Positions 25,911-33,434 of a stretch of DNA of 54,407 nucleotides are shown piece by piece. The DNA is from Bacteroidota bacterium (GTDB taxonomy: Bacteria; Bacteroidota; Ignavibacteria; Kryptoniales; JAKASW01), in the NCBI GenBank assembly GCA_021811615.1, contig JAJZNW010000024.1:1-54407 (forward strand). The letters run 5' to 3'. Every line of letters starts with the position of its first letter. Within the stretch, counting starts at the first letter, position 1. The notes under the pieces are model-generated. The model made no database searches, was not told where the DNA came from, and saw only the letters and a list, made by a program, of their open reading frames with translations. The position numbers and the translations under genes are program-made.

Positions 25911-25955
25911 GTCATTGCGAGGCCGGTCCCACAAAGTGGAAACGGCCGTGGCAAT
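25911..25955. repeat. GTCATTGCGAG-type inverted repeat
   Basis: ATTGC (25914-25918) and GGCCG (25921-25925) are mirrored by CGGCC (25943-25947) and GCAAT (25951-25955), giving a two-step hairpin. The edges GTCATTGCGAGG and GTGGCAATCCCC match a dispersed repeat I know from many unrelated bacterial genomes and metagenome contigs. Confidence 0.7.
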
Positions 25956-26149
25956 CCCCTTCGAAGTGGTGCTGTTGCCCGGCAGCATTTGACCCGGACA
26001 GCCCGATCGGGCCATGAATTCTGTGCTCCGGTCAGTTTCCGGTGCAGGCCGTTCCACCTTGGGAGGGATACCGATGCAGTTCCACCGCACATCGGTTGCA
26101 CTTGCCGGATTGATCGTTCCGCCTCCAAAGTAGAACAGTCCACTTGCCA

Positions 26150-26341
26150 GGTGCATCGTCCTACCTCCAGGGTACATCGTTCTACCTCTGAGGTAAATCG
26201 TTCTACCGGGGGAGGTACATCGTTCCACCTCCGAAGCAGAAACTTCAACTTACCGGGTAGATCGTCCTACCTCCAGGGTGCATCGTTCCACCCCATCAGG
26301 TTCATCGTTCTACCTCATCAGGTACATCGTTGTACCAAGCG
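26150..26341. repeat. 21-22 bp tandem repeat array of dyads
   Basis: Nine consecutive units of 21 or 22 bp start at 26150, 26171, 26192, 26214, 26235, 26256, 26277, 26299 and 26321. The consensus is close to GGTACATCGTTCTACCTCCA; the unit at 26235 is the most degenerate. Each good unit has GGTA and TACC separated by 8 bases, so it is a dyad. More degenerate units appear back to 26041. There are no spacers between units. It may be a minisatellite or a set of protein-binding sites on one helix face. Confidence 0.85.
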
Positions 26342-26639
26342 ACCTCCATTCTCGGCCGAAATGGCCCTTTGGGGAGCTTTGTTTGACTCAGATTGCGTCT
26401 GTCCGCAGCGGCTCCTGACGAGTCATTCCGCTTGCATGGACTCCGAAATCAGCTCAATTTGCACACTCAGCGAGGACTTGGGCGAGGAGTAATTTCGGTG
26501 TAACTTCGCTTCAGCCGGGACTTGTTCCCGTCCCGGTCGGAATTCTGCCGCCATTGTACCCCGTTCTTCTTGTTTGTCTGCCCTTCTCCTGCTAATCTAT
26601 TGGCGAGTCGTGTAAACCAGGAGTTGATACTTCAGTCCC

Positions 26640-27200
26640 GTGCTCGGAATATTCTTAGACAGGATACCCGCACTTGAAGAAAGGTGGGAAGAATACCGGG
26701 AACTCTTCACCGAAATTTCCGTCCCGGCGAAGACGACGCTTCTTAAGGCGGGCGAGATACCGACCAAAATCTTCTTCGTCAGGCAAGGTGCTCTCCGTAT
26801 CTCGTTCGACAGCAAAGGGAAAGACGTCACGCTTCAGTTCTTCTTCGAGAACGAGATGGTTGCCTCATTCGATAGTTTCATGAACAGAAGAGAAAGCCCC
26901 ATTGCCATCAAGGCGATCGAGCCGTCAACCCTGACTATTCTTGGAAAGAACGGGTTCGAAATTCTATTAAGGGATTTTCCCGAGATGAAGGACATTCTCT
27001 TTGAGATAGTCTCCCGCCGGTTCGCTCATTATTCCCGCCTCCTCCTCTCGTACCTGAGAAACAATCCGCGCGAGCGCTATCTCGAGCTGCTGGAAGAGAA
27101 CCCTGAGGTCGTCAGGCGTGTCCCGCAGCAGTATATCGCGTCGTTCCTCGGCATCACACCAGTTTCCCTCAGCAGGATACGAAACAAAATTCGCTCCTGA
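26640..27200 (+). CDS. Crp/Fnr family transcriptional regulator
   Basis: 186 residues. The N-terminal cyclic-nucleotide-type beta barrel (about 15-115) contains the IPTKIFFVRQGALRI segment. The C-terminal HTH (about 145-186) ends with RRVPQQYIASFLGITPVSLSRIRNKI. There is no Fnr-type cysteine cluster in the N-terminus. The effector is unknown. Start is GTG 26640, forced by a stop 15 bases upstream; the nearest AGGAG is further away than normal. An 18 bp perfect palindrome lies just after its stop, before a DUF4405 gene on the same strand, the likely target (inference). Confidence 0.9.
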   Translation: MLGIFLDRIPALEERWEEYRELFTEISVPAKTTLLKAGEIPTKIFFVRQGALRISFDSKGKDVTLQFFFENEMVASFDSFMNRRESPIAIKAIEPSTLTILGKNGFEILLRDFPEMKDILFEIVSRRFAHYSRLLLSYLRNNPRERYLELLEENPEVVRRVPQQYIASFLGITPVSLSRIRNKIRS

Positions 27201-27202
27201 TT

Positions 27203-27220
27203 TCTTAACAATTGTTAAGA
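27203..27220. promoter_or_regulatory. 18 bp perfect palindrome, candidate Crp-family operator
   Basis: TCTTAACAATTGTTAAGA is a perfect palindrome three bases after the crp-type stop codon and 91 bases before the DUF4405 start. Size and symmetry fit a dimeric Crp/Fnr-family site. As a hairpin it has no loop, which argues against an ordinary terminator. Confidence 0.6.
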
Positions 27221-27310
27221 GCATTTCCAGTCCTTCGCGCGTACTAATGTATGTGCCGGGAGAAATTCATTCCCCGGCGTTTGATCCGTAAATCCAAAGG
27301 AGATTTTATC

Positions 27311-27652
27311 ATGGAAAACATTTCCGAGAAGAGACCATTCAACAAGAGGGCGTTCACTTCAATGGGATTGCTCGCATCGGGCCTGCTCCTGCCCGCATCC
27401 GGACTGATGAACCACCTGCTGCAGTTCGAGCCGCTTACGAGGGAGAGACACTTCTGGATGTCCGTGCACGACGTGGCGGCGATAGTGTTCGTCGTATTCG
27501 TGGTGGTGCACCTGACTTTCAACTGGCGCGCGCTCGTCCACTACGCGAAGAAAGTGAAGGGCATAACCATCAGCAGGGAAGCTGCCGCAGCGGTGCTGCT
27601 TGTCTTTTTCGTGGTCGGCATTATCGCATCACACGCTCTGCATGTACGATAA
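27311..27652 (+). CDS. DUF4405 membrane protein
   Basis: 113 residues with three membrane helices: SMGLLASGLLLPASGLMNHLL, then HDVAAIVFVVFVVVHLTFNW, then AAAAVLLVFFVVGIIASHAL. Histidines at the helix ends (MNHLL, HDVAA, VHLTFNW, SHALH) resemble the haem ligands of small cytochrome b-like proteins such as DUF4405 members, so a redox role is possible (inference). ATG 27311 with AAAGGAG; the frame is open 20 codons upstream without a site. It follows the palindrome and is followed by a methyltransferase 25 bp later. Confidence 0.82.
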   Translation: MENISEKRPFNKRAFTSMGLLASGLLLPASGLMNHLLQFEPLTRERHFWMSVHDVAAIVFVVFVVVHLTFNWRALVHYAKKVKGITISREAAAAVLLVFFVVGIIASHALHVR

Positions 27653-27677
27653 CGTCATACCACAGCGAGGAGGTAAC

Positions 27678-28373
27678 ATGAAACGCAACGATCAGTCGAT
27701 CTATTCGCGCTACGCCGACTCATTCTGGGACGGCTCGCACAAGTTCCAAAGGATGCTTATGGACCAGGCGCGGATCCGTGTCGGGTATTTCGATAAGATC
27801 ACACATGACTGGGAGGGAGTCGAGACGCTCGATCTCGGGTGCGGGAGCGGATTCATGTCTGAGGCACTCGCGGCACGCGGCGCGAAAGTCACCGGAGTCG
27901 ATCCGTGCATCCCCCTCCTGGAAGCCGCACGCAAGCATGCACGTGAGGGCGGGCTTGGCATAACATACATCGAAGGGACCGGCGAGAATATACCGCTCGC
28001 CGCTTCGTCGGTAGACCGAGTCGTTTGTGTGGACGTGCTGGAACACGTAGATGACGAAGTGAAAGTCATTTCGGAAATCCGCCGTGTGCTGCGTCCCGGA
28101 GGGATCTTCTTTTTCGATACACTCAACAAGAACCGTCTTTCCGCTTTTCTTGTCGTCCATGTTCTGGAGGACCTTCTCCATGCGCTGCCGCGAGGCTCAC
28201 ACGACCCTGCAAAATTCATCGGCCCGGAAACGCTGGTAAAGATCCTCGGGAAGAACGGCTTTACATGTCCGGATGAATTTACGGGCATGGGAATGGTCCT
28301 TGACGGTCGTTTCCGCCCGCGATTCGGTCTTATTCAGTCCACAAAGGTGATGTACATCGGATATGCGGTTTGA
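27678..28373 (+). CDS. UbiG-like SAM-dependent methyltransferase
   Basis: 231 residues resembling the quinone-pathway O-methyltransferase UbiG: WEGVETLDLGCGSGFMSEALAARG (motif I), VTGVDPCIPLLEAA, VDVLEHVDDEV, then HALPRGSHDPAKFIGPETL, a UbiG hallmark. A quinone or small phenolic substrate is likely but unproven; this lineage usually makes menaquinone. ATG 27678 with GAGGAGG. Second gene after the DUF4405 membrane protein, probably the same transcript. Confidence 0.83.
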   Translation: MKRNDQSIYSRYADSFWDGSHKFQRMLMDQARIRVGYFDKITHDWEGVETLDLGCGSGFMSEALAARGAKVTGVDPCIPLLEAARKHAREGGLGITYIEGTGENIPLAASSVDRVVCVDVLEHVDDEVKVISEIRRVLRPGGIFFFDTLNKNRLSAFLVVHVLEDLLHALPRGSHDPAKFIGPETLVKILGKNGFTCPDEFTGMGMVLDGRFRPRFGLIQSTKVMYIGYAV

Positions 28374-28437
28374 ATTCAGATCGAAGGCCGCCGACATATT
28401 TTGCGGAGGGTACATGCACTTTCACGCATCGATCTCA

Positions 28438-28477
28438 ATCGTGTTCCGTTCTCCGCGCTCCGTGCTCCGTTCTCCAC
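28438..28477. repeat. GCTCCGTGCTCCG low-complexity repeat
   Basis: GTTCCGTTCTCCGCGCTCCG followed by TGCTCCGTTCTCC is a short direct repeat of a CTCCGT/GTTCCG unit, again in intergenic DNA between convergent genes. Confidence 0.5.
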
Positions 28478-28536
28478 TTACACTTATCAGGTAGTTGAAA
28501 GGCTACCGGCGCCGCGAAAAAGTCACAGGCAACTTT

Positions 28537-29544
28537 CTATTTACCTTCCTGCATGAATGCTTCGATCACATCGAAGTATTTCTTCGTCTCCTCAATGAAG
28601 GGCAAATGTCCGCTTTTCTCGAACATGACGAACTTCGCCTGCGGGCAGTACTCCTTGAACTTGTCGGCGAACCTCGGTACGGCGATGCGGTCGAACCTCC
28701 CGGCGAGTATCAGAACCGGCATCTTCAAATTCTTCAGCTCGGTCCGGAAATCGAGTTTCGCGATGTCTCCGCCTATGAGAAAGTCGCCGTCGGCTCCGAC
28801 AATCTGGTAATAGACCTGCGAGTTAAAACTCGACGAGTCGTTCCGCACTTTGTCGGCGTCAGCGGCATCGTAGTAATAGAGAAGACCTGCCGGGATTTCG
28901 TCGTACAGCTTCATGCACTCCGGCGAGCTGGAGACGAGGCCCTGGTTGCGCAGCGCCATCAGCTTCTCCCAGATCCCGGGGTACTGGTTCTTGATCTCGT
29001 AATTCGAATTGTCGTCGTTCTCCTGCCACATCTCCCCGTCGTAAAATGTATTCGAGAGAATAAGCTTGCTCACCGAGTTCGGATACTTGATGGCATAGGC
29101 CTGTGCCACCATGCCGCCGTATGAGTGCCCTATCACCGTCCACTTCTCGATGCCGAGGTCGATGCGCAACTCCTCGAGATCCTTCACGTTGCGTTCAAAT
29201 GAATATTCGTTCTGGTTGGAAGCCCTGTCAGATTTGCCGCAACCGAACGGGTCATAGTATATGAGCTTGTGGTGTTCCGCCAGCTCGTCAAACCACGGAG
29301 TGAGATAAATATGAGAGTTGCCCGGCCCGCCGGGAATCACGACCACGGGATCGCCGTGTCCCCTGATTTGGAACCACAGATGTGCGCCGTCGACCCAGGC
29401 GTATGCGCCCTGCGTGTCCCTGTCGCTTTGAGCCGAAGCACCGACGGCTGCGAACGTCACCGCCAGGACGAGGAAAGCCCGGGAGACGAGCGCGCGCTTA
29501 AACCTCTTGCGATTGAACGAAAATGCGGTAGCTTTCATGTCCAT
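28537..29544 (-). CDS. Secreted alpha/beta hydrolase, proline iminopeptidase-like
   Basis: 335 residues. A signal peptide (RALVSRAFLVLAVTFAAVGASAQS) sends it out of the cytoplasm. The hydrolase core has PGGPGNSHIYL (oxyanion region), DPFGCGKSDR, nucleophile elbow GHSYGG, acid in AGRFDRIAVP and His in SGHLPF, the pattern of S33 proline iminopeptidases. Cleavage of N-terminal proline is the family activity; the real substrate is uncertain. ATG 29544 has AAAGGAT; the frame extends 31 codons back over the next gene. Its promoter-side start overlaps nothing else real. Confidence 0.85.
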   Translation of the reverse strand: MDMKATAFSFNRKRFKRALVSRAFLVLAVTFAAVGASAQSDRDTQGAYAWVDGAHLWFQIRGHGDPVVVIPGGPGNSHIYLTPWFDELAEHHKLIYYDPFGCGKSDRASNQNEYSFERNVKDLEELRIDLGIEKWTVIGHSYGGMVAQAYAIKYPNSVSKLILSNTFYDGEMWQENDDNSNYEIKNQYPGIWEKLMALRNQGLVSSSPECMKLYDEIPAGLLYYYDAADADKVRNDSSSFNSQVYYQIVGADGDFLIGGDIAKLDFRTELKNLKMPVLILAGRFDRIAVPRFADKFKEYCPQAKFVMFEKSGHLPFIEETKKYFDVIEAFMQEGK

Positions 29545-29575
29545 GCGAATCCTTTCCAGCCGGTTATGAGGTCGT

Positions 29576-30085
29576 CTATTTTTTGAATTTATAAGAGAGT
29601 TGCACAAGCCCCGTCGAATACGACTTCGTGTCCACAAGTTTGAGTTTCAATCGCTTGTCCGACTCCTTGAAAAGCGGCTTGCCTCCGCCCAGAACCACAG
29701 GGTGCACCGAAAGAAGCGCCTCGTCGACAAGATCCAGTGAAATAAGGCTGTTGGTCAGCTCAGCGCCACCGAAGAGCCAGATGTTTTTTCCCTTTTCCAG
29801 CTTGATCCTCTCCACATTAGACCTGACATTTCTCTTAATGATCACTGCCCCTTCTGCGCTCTCAAGCGTTCTCGAGAAGACGTATCTTGTCAGATCCGGG
29901 TAGGCATTGGGACCCATCGGGCAAACAAGCTCGTAACTCTTTCTACCGAAGAAGACGGCGTCGATTTTTCCGAGAAATTCCGTCATCCCATAATCCTGGT
30001 CGGTAAAACACCAGTCGTATTCCCCCTTCGGTCCCTCGATGTAACCGTCGAGACTAACTGCCAGATTTAGAATCAGTTTTCTCAT
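29576..30085 (-). CDS. Dihydrofolate reductase-fold protein (RibD C-terminal type)
   Basis: 169 residues with the DHFR/RibD-C fold: KLILNLAVSLDGYIEGP at the start, DAVFFGRKSYELV in the middle and KNIWLFGGAELTNSLI before the last strands. Members reduce pterin- or pyrimidine-like compounds with NADPH; many are orphan. It stops 31 bp before the hydrolase start (same strand). Start ATG with a weak site. Folate involvement is not shown. Confidence 0.85.
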   Translation of the reverse strand: MRKLILNLAVSLDGYIEGPKGEYDWCFTDQDYGMTEFLGKIDAVFFGRKSYELVCPMGPNAYPDLTRYVFSRTLESAEGAVIIKRNVRSNVERIKLEKGKNIWLFGGAELTNSLISLDLVDEALLSVHPVVLGGGKPLFKESDKRLKLKLVDTKSYSTGLVQLSYKFKK

Positions 30086-30519
30086 CCATGCACTCAGTTT
30101 AAAAGTAACACGTCACCGCGCTCAGTCCCGAATACTCTCCTCCGGCCGACTAACCCCGGCCGTGTGTATAATAAGCAATGCACGATTCATACGCCATTGC
30201 GTGACAAAAGCAGGGGCGCTTCGCCATCTACCCGATCGGCGGTCATCTCGTGTACTGGTCCGTGTATTCGTGTTCCCGCTCTTCCGGGTAGTGTCCTAAT
30301 TTGATTTCCTTCACAAAAGTGTTTGAAATGAACCGCCAAGATCACGAAGAAACGCCAAGTTCTTCACTTCAGAATTATCCTTCGCGGTTACCTAAGAACT
30401 TTCTTAGACAACATGTGTTGAAATTAGGACGCTGCCCTCTTCCTCTACAAATTGACACGGCGACAACTGACGGCTATATTTAGAAAAGAAGTGTCACGCT
30501 CCGGGACAGGAATGACGAT
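30086..30519. other. Gene-free stretch holding a MITE-like element
   Basis: About 430 bp between divergent genes. It contains the MITE-like element listed separately; a 60-codon open frame through that element is not a gene. Nothing else is supportable. Confidence 0.5.
30286..30437. mobile_element. MITE-like element with 17 bp TIRs and target duplication
   Basis: The left end GGGTAGTGTCCTAATTT (30286-30302) and the reverse complement of the right end (30421-30437), GGGCAGCGTCCTAATTT, match at 15 of 17 positions. TCTTCC stands directly outside both ends (30280-30285 and 30438-30443), a 6 bp target-site duplication, extendable to 7 if the ends are shifted by one base. The 152 bp interior has no gene and includes CGCCAAG motifs (ACCGCCAAGATCACGAAG, ACGCCAAGTT). 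The GGG-start ends are reminiscent of IS1595-type elements (inference). No transposase is in the window. Confidence 0.75.
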
Positions 30520-30972
30520 ATGCCGGCGGTATTTTCACACACCAACATAATAAGCGAAGACTGGCGCAGACTCGCGGACTTCTACATCGAAGTCTTCGAA
30601 TGCAGACAGGTACCGCCAGCGAGGGATCTGTCCGGCGATTGGCTGGAGATGGGTACATGCGTTAAAGGCGCACATCTCGAAGGAATTCATCTGCGACTTC
30701 CGGGATGCGGGGAGAACGGGCCGACGCTGGAAATATATTCCTATTCAGAGATGCTGGAAAGATCCGGGCCACCTGCGGCTAACAGGATCGGGTTCGGTCA
30801 CATAGCGTTTCGAGTCGACGATGTCGGAAGGACGCTCGATGCGGTCGTATCGCACGGCGGGTCGCGGCTGGGAGAGATAGTGATGCATGAAGTGGCCGGC
30901 GTCGGGCGCCTTACGTTTACGTATGCGGCCGATCCGGACGGAAACATTATTGAAATACAGAAATGGGAATAA
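30520..30972 (+). CDS. VOC family (glyoxalase/bleomycin resistance) protein
   Basis: 150 residues with the two beta-alpha-beta-beta-beta modules of the VOC fold. Candidate metal ligands are seen in FSHTNI (His), GHIAFRV (His) and GNIIEIQKW (Glu). Function could be lyase, dioxygenase or binding; no partner is diagnostic. ATG with AGGAATGAC. The aldo-keto reductase gene follows with 5 bp between them (or overlaps by 10 bp if the earlier ATG at 30963 is used), so they are co-transcribed. Confidence 0.85.
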   Translation: MPAVFSHTNIISEDWRRLADFYIEVFECRQVPPARDLSGDWLEMGTCVKGAHLEGIHLRLPGCGENGPTLEIYSYSEMLERSGPPAANRIGFGHIAFRVDDVGRTLDAVVSHGGSRLGEIVMHEVAGVGRLTFTYAADPDGNIIEIQKWE

Positions 30973-30977
30973 GCACT

Positions 30978-31835
30978 ATGAAAGATTTGAAAACGTCTGC
31001 AGGTTATTCATCGACTTTTAAGCTTGCCGGGAAAATTGAAATCAACCGCATGGGATACGGTGCGATGCAGCTAACCGGAAAGGGTGTTTGGGGAGACGCA
31101 CCGGACAGGAAAACCGCTAAGGAAGTCCTGACGGCGGGGGTTGACGCAGGGATCGATTTCATCGACACTGCCGACTCATACGGACCGCACACATGCGAAG
31201 TCCTGATACAGGAGGCCCTGAGTCCATACTACGAGAAATTTGTTCTGGCTACAAAAGGCGGACTCGAGCGGCCCGGCCCGGGACAGTGGACACCGAACGG
31301 GCGCCCGGAATACATCAAAGGGTGCATCGAAGGGAGTTTGAAACGCCTGAAGAGGGACAAGATAGACCTGTGGCAGCTCCATCGCATAGATCCCAAGGTG
31401 CCGGTAGAAGAAACGCTCGGTCCCGTCGCCGAGGCCGTCAAGGCGGGCAGGATCAAATTTGTCGGCCTGTCCGAGGTGGGCGTCGCAGACATAGAACGTG
31501 CGCAAAAAGTTCTCCCCATTGTGTCGGTACAGAACCTTTACAACCTTGCGAACCGGAAATGGGAAGAAGTTGTCGACTACACGGCGAAACACAACATTGC
31601 ATTCATACCCTGGTTCCCGCTCGCGTCCGGGCCGGACAAGATGAAGGACAAGATCGGCGCGGTCGCGAAGAAGTACCGTTCGACAGTGGCACAGATCGCA
31701 CTCGCGTGGCTCCTCAAACGTTCGCCGAATATGGTTGTAATCCCCGGGACAAGCTCGCTCCAGCATCTGCGTGAGAATATCGATGCTTCAAGAATCGAAC
31801 TCTCCGATGAGGACTTCGACCTGCTGTCGAATTAG
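30978..31835 (+). CDS. Aldo-keto reductase
   Basis: 285 residues with the AKR (beta/alpha)8 motifs: FIDTADSYGP (catalytic Asp and Tyr), LATKGG (Lys), WQLHRID (His) and the nucleotide-binding end VVIPGTSSLQHLRENI. It reduces carbonyls using NADPH; the pattern is that of YdhF/oxidoreductase-like AKRs. Start chosen at ATG 30978; ATG 30963 would overlap the VOC gene. Substrate unknown. Cytosolic. Confidence 0.9.
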   Translation: MKDLKTSAGYSSTFKLAGKIEINRMGYGAMQLTGKGVWGDAPDRKTAKEVLTAGVDAGIDFIDTADSYGPHTCEVLIQEALSPYYEKFVLATKGGLERPGPGQWTPNGRPEYIKGCIEGSLKRLKRDKIDLWQLHRIDPKVPVEETLGPVAEAVKAGRIKFVGLSEVGVADIERAQKVLPIVSVQNLYNLANRKWEEVVDYTAKHNIAFIPWFPLASGPDKMKDKIGAVAKKYRSTVAQIALAWLLKRSPNMVVIPGTSSLQHLRENIDASRIELSDEDFDLLSN

Positions 31836-32203
31836 AACCGCAGCGGGCAATTACCGCTCCAGCGGGATCGGACCAATTAAGCTCAAAATATGGAGGAGGG
31901 GTGTATCCTTGGAATGTGCAGATCCTTTTTCCTGCTCCCCTCCGATGTCCGGTCCCGTGGAGAGCTTGTCATAGATACTCGATTGATTTGAAATTCCCCG
32001 AACGTTGTTCTAATTTTCACAAGGCATGCCGCAGTTAAGCGGACGCCTGAACGCACCTACCCACCATTAACTTCCGAACGAGTGCTTCGCTCGGGATTGA
32101 GAAGAACTTCCCTGACAAATAGCGCTCTATGAACCGGCGAAAGCCGCTCTCCCGGCAACTATAAGCGCGGCAAGAACGTGTTGAAACGAATGGAGGGAAG
32201 AGA
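31836..32203. other. Intergenic region, nothing assigned
   Basis: About 370 bp. A short AGCGG/CCGCT stem lies just after the reductase stop (31842-31858) without a following T-run. I see no other signal. Confidence 0.35.
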
Positions 32204-33070
32204 ATGGTGGAGAGGATACTTGTAATCGGAGCCACCGGAAGGCTCGGTGAACCGGTCGCGCGGCGGCTCGCTGCCGACGGCCACAAAGTCTGCGTCTTCA
32301 GCCGCAACGAGTCTGCTGCAAGACAGAAATTCGGGATCAACTTTGAAATCTTCCGCGGCGACGTGCTGGACGTGCGGTCCCTCGAACGGGCGGTCGACGG
32401 CTGCACGGGAGTGCACATAAGCATCGACGGCCGCGGGGACTGGGACGTCGAGCGGCGCGGAACCGCGAATACAGCAAGCGTCTCGGCCGCTCAAGGGGTC
32501 AAACGCATTACGCTTATTTCAGGAGCGAGCACATGCGAGGAGAACGCTTGGTTCCCGATGACGAAGGCCAAGCTCGACGCCGAGAACGCGGTGCGCACAT
32601 CCGGAGTGCCCTTCACAATCTTCAGGTGTACCATGTTCATGGAACTCCTGCCGACGCTCGTGCGGGATGGCCGTGCCATAATTATGGGCAAACAACCGGC
32701 GCCATGGCACTGGGTGGCCGCAGGCGACTACGCCAAGATGGTCGGGAAGGCATACGTAACCGAAGCCGCAGCCGGGAAGATTTTTCACGTGTACGGGCCC
32801 GAGGCACTCACGATGGAACAGGCGGTCGAGAAGTACCGGTCCACCTGCAGACCGGATGCGAAGCTCACTCGCGTCGGATTCGGGATAATGTCGGTGATGG
32901 CAATGTTACCGGGGCGGACTGAGCTCCGCCGTGTCGGGCTCCCTTTGATGCGGTATTTTTCCAGGGTTAGAGAGATCGGGGACCCCGCTGAAGCCGACGC
33001 TCTACTCGGCAGGCCGGCAACGACACTTGCAGAGTGGTGCCGTGAGAAGAAGGCGATCGATAAAGACTGA
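32204..33070 (+). CDS. NmrA-like atypical SDR, NAD(P)-binding
   Basis: 288 residues. VIGATGRLGEPVARRL is the NAD(P)-binding Rossmann start; LISGASTCEENAWFPMTKAKLDAE replaces the usual YxxxK, placing it in the NmrA/TMR atypical SDR group, whose members are often sensors of redox state or quinone reductases. A C-terminal ligand domain of about 100 residues follows. ATG with GGAGGGAAG. Followed 59 bp later by a small membrane protein on the same strand. Confidence 0.85.
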   Translation: MVERILVIGATGRLGEPVARRLAADGHKVCVFSRNESAARQKFGINFEIFRGDVLDVRSLERAVDGCTGVHISIDGRGDWDVERRGTANTASVSAAQGVKRITLISGASTCEENAWFPMTKAKLDAENAVRTSGVPFTIFRCTMFMELLPTLVRDGRAIIMGKQPAPWHWVAAGDYAKMVGKAYVTEAAAGKIFHVYGPEALTMEQAVEKYRSTCRPDAKLTRVGFGIMSVMAMLPGRTELRRVGLPLMRYFSRVREIGDPAEADALLGRPATTLAEWCREKKAIDKD

Positions 33071-33129
33071 GTTTTCAATTTGCCCGTCATGTATTCTCAA
33101 CGTTGTGATACGGTAAATGAGGTGATAAG

Positions 33130-33372
33130 ATGAGCCGGTCGGTTGTTTACGTCGCTGTGGCAGTCGTGCTCCTCGCGATCGTCGTTCTCCTGGTTTTCGC
33201 GGCGGACAGGGAGATAAAGAAGAAGAAACTCACTCCGCTCGCGGGACTGGCATTCGCATTCGTCGTCGCGGGAATCATTTTCAGCGAAGAACCAGTGATC
33301 GGTTACGGCCTGATGGCTGTAGGAGCGGCTTTCGGGATCGCAGACATGTTCAGAAAGCGAAGGGCGAAATAG
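33130..33372 (+). CDS. Small membrane protein, unknown
   Basis: 80 residues with three hydrophobic segments separated by charged loops (first VYVAVAVVLLAIVVLLVFAA, then basic KKKK, LAGLAFAFVVAGIIFS, and IGYGLMAVGAAFGIADM). ATG with GAGGTGATAAG. No family recognised; not in a known context. Confidence 0.65.
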   Translation: MSRSVVYVAVAVVLLAIVVLLVFAADREIKKKKLTPLAGLAFAFVVAGIIFSEEPVIGYGLMAVGAAFGIADMFRKRRAK

Positions 33373-33434
33373 GCCCGCACGTGCCCCGCCCCGGGGGGCT
33401 TTTCCCGGGAAAGACTCAAACAGAGGAGCGTTCG

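Larger units (their letters stand above)
25454..26639. other. 1.2 kb gene-free region between ECF sigma and Crp genes
   Basis: No supportable gene. Open frames over 25874-26248 (-) and 25989-26492 (+) are produced by a tandem repeat whose 21 bp period keeps frames open on both strands. The region holds a GTCATTGCGAG-type inverted repeat and the repeat array, both listed separately; the rest is featureless. Confidence 0.6.

Noticed and set aside
26150..26341. CRISPR-like array
   Set aside because: Units of 21-22 bp follow each other directly without unique spacers, and no cas gene is near.
25874..26492. Two opposite repeat-encoded proteins (VERCT-like and VHRST-like heptads)
   Set aside because: The period of 21 bp keeps frames open on both strands; no start site or family pattern supports either.
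30301..30483. 60-residue frame on the + strand
   Set aside because: Runs through the MITE-like element and has no start site.
31842..31858. Rho-independent terminator after the aldo-keto reductase
   Set aside because: The stem is only 5 bp and no T-run follows.
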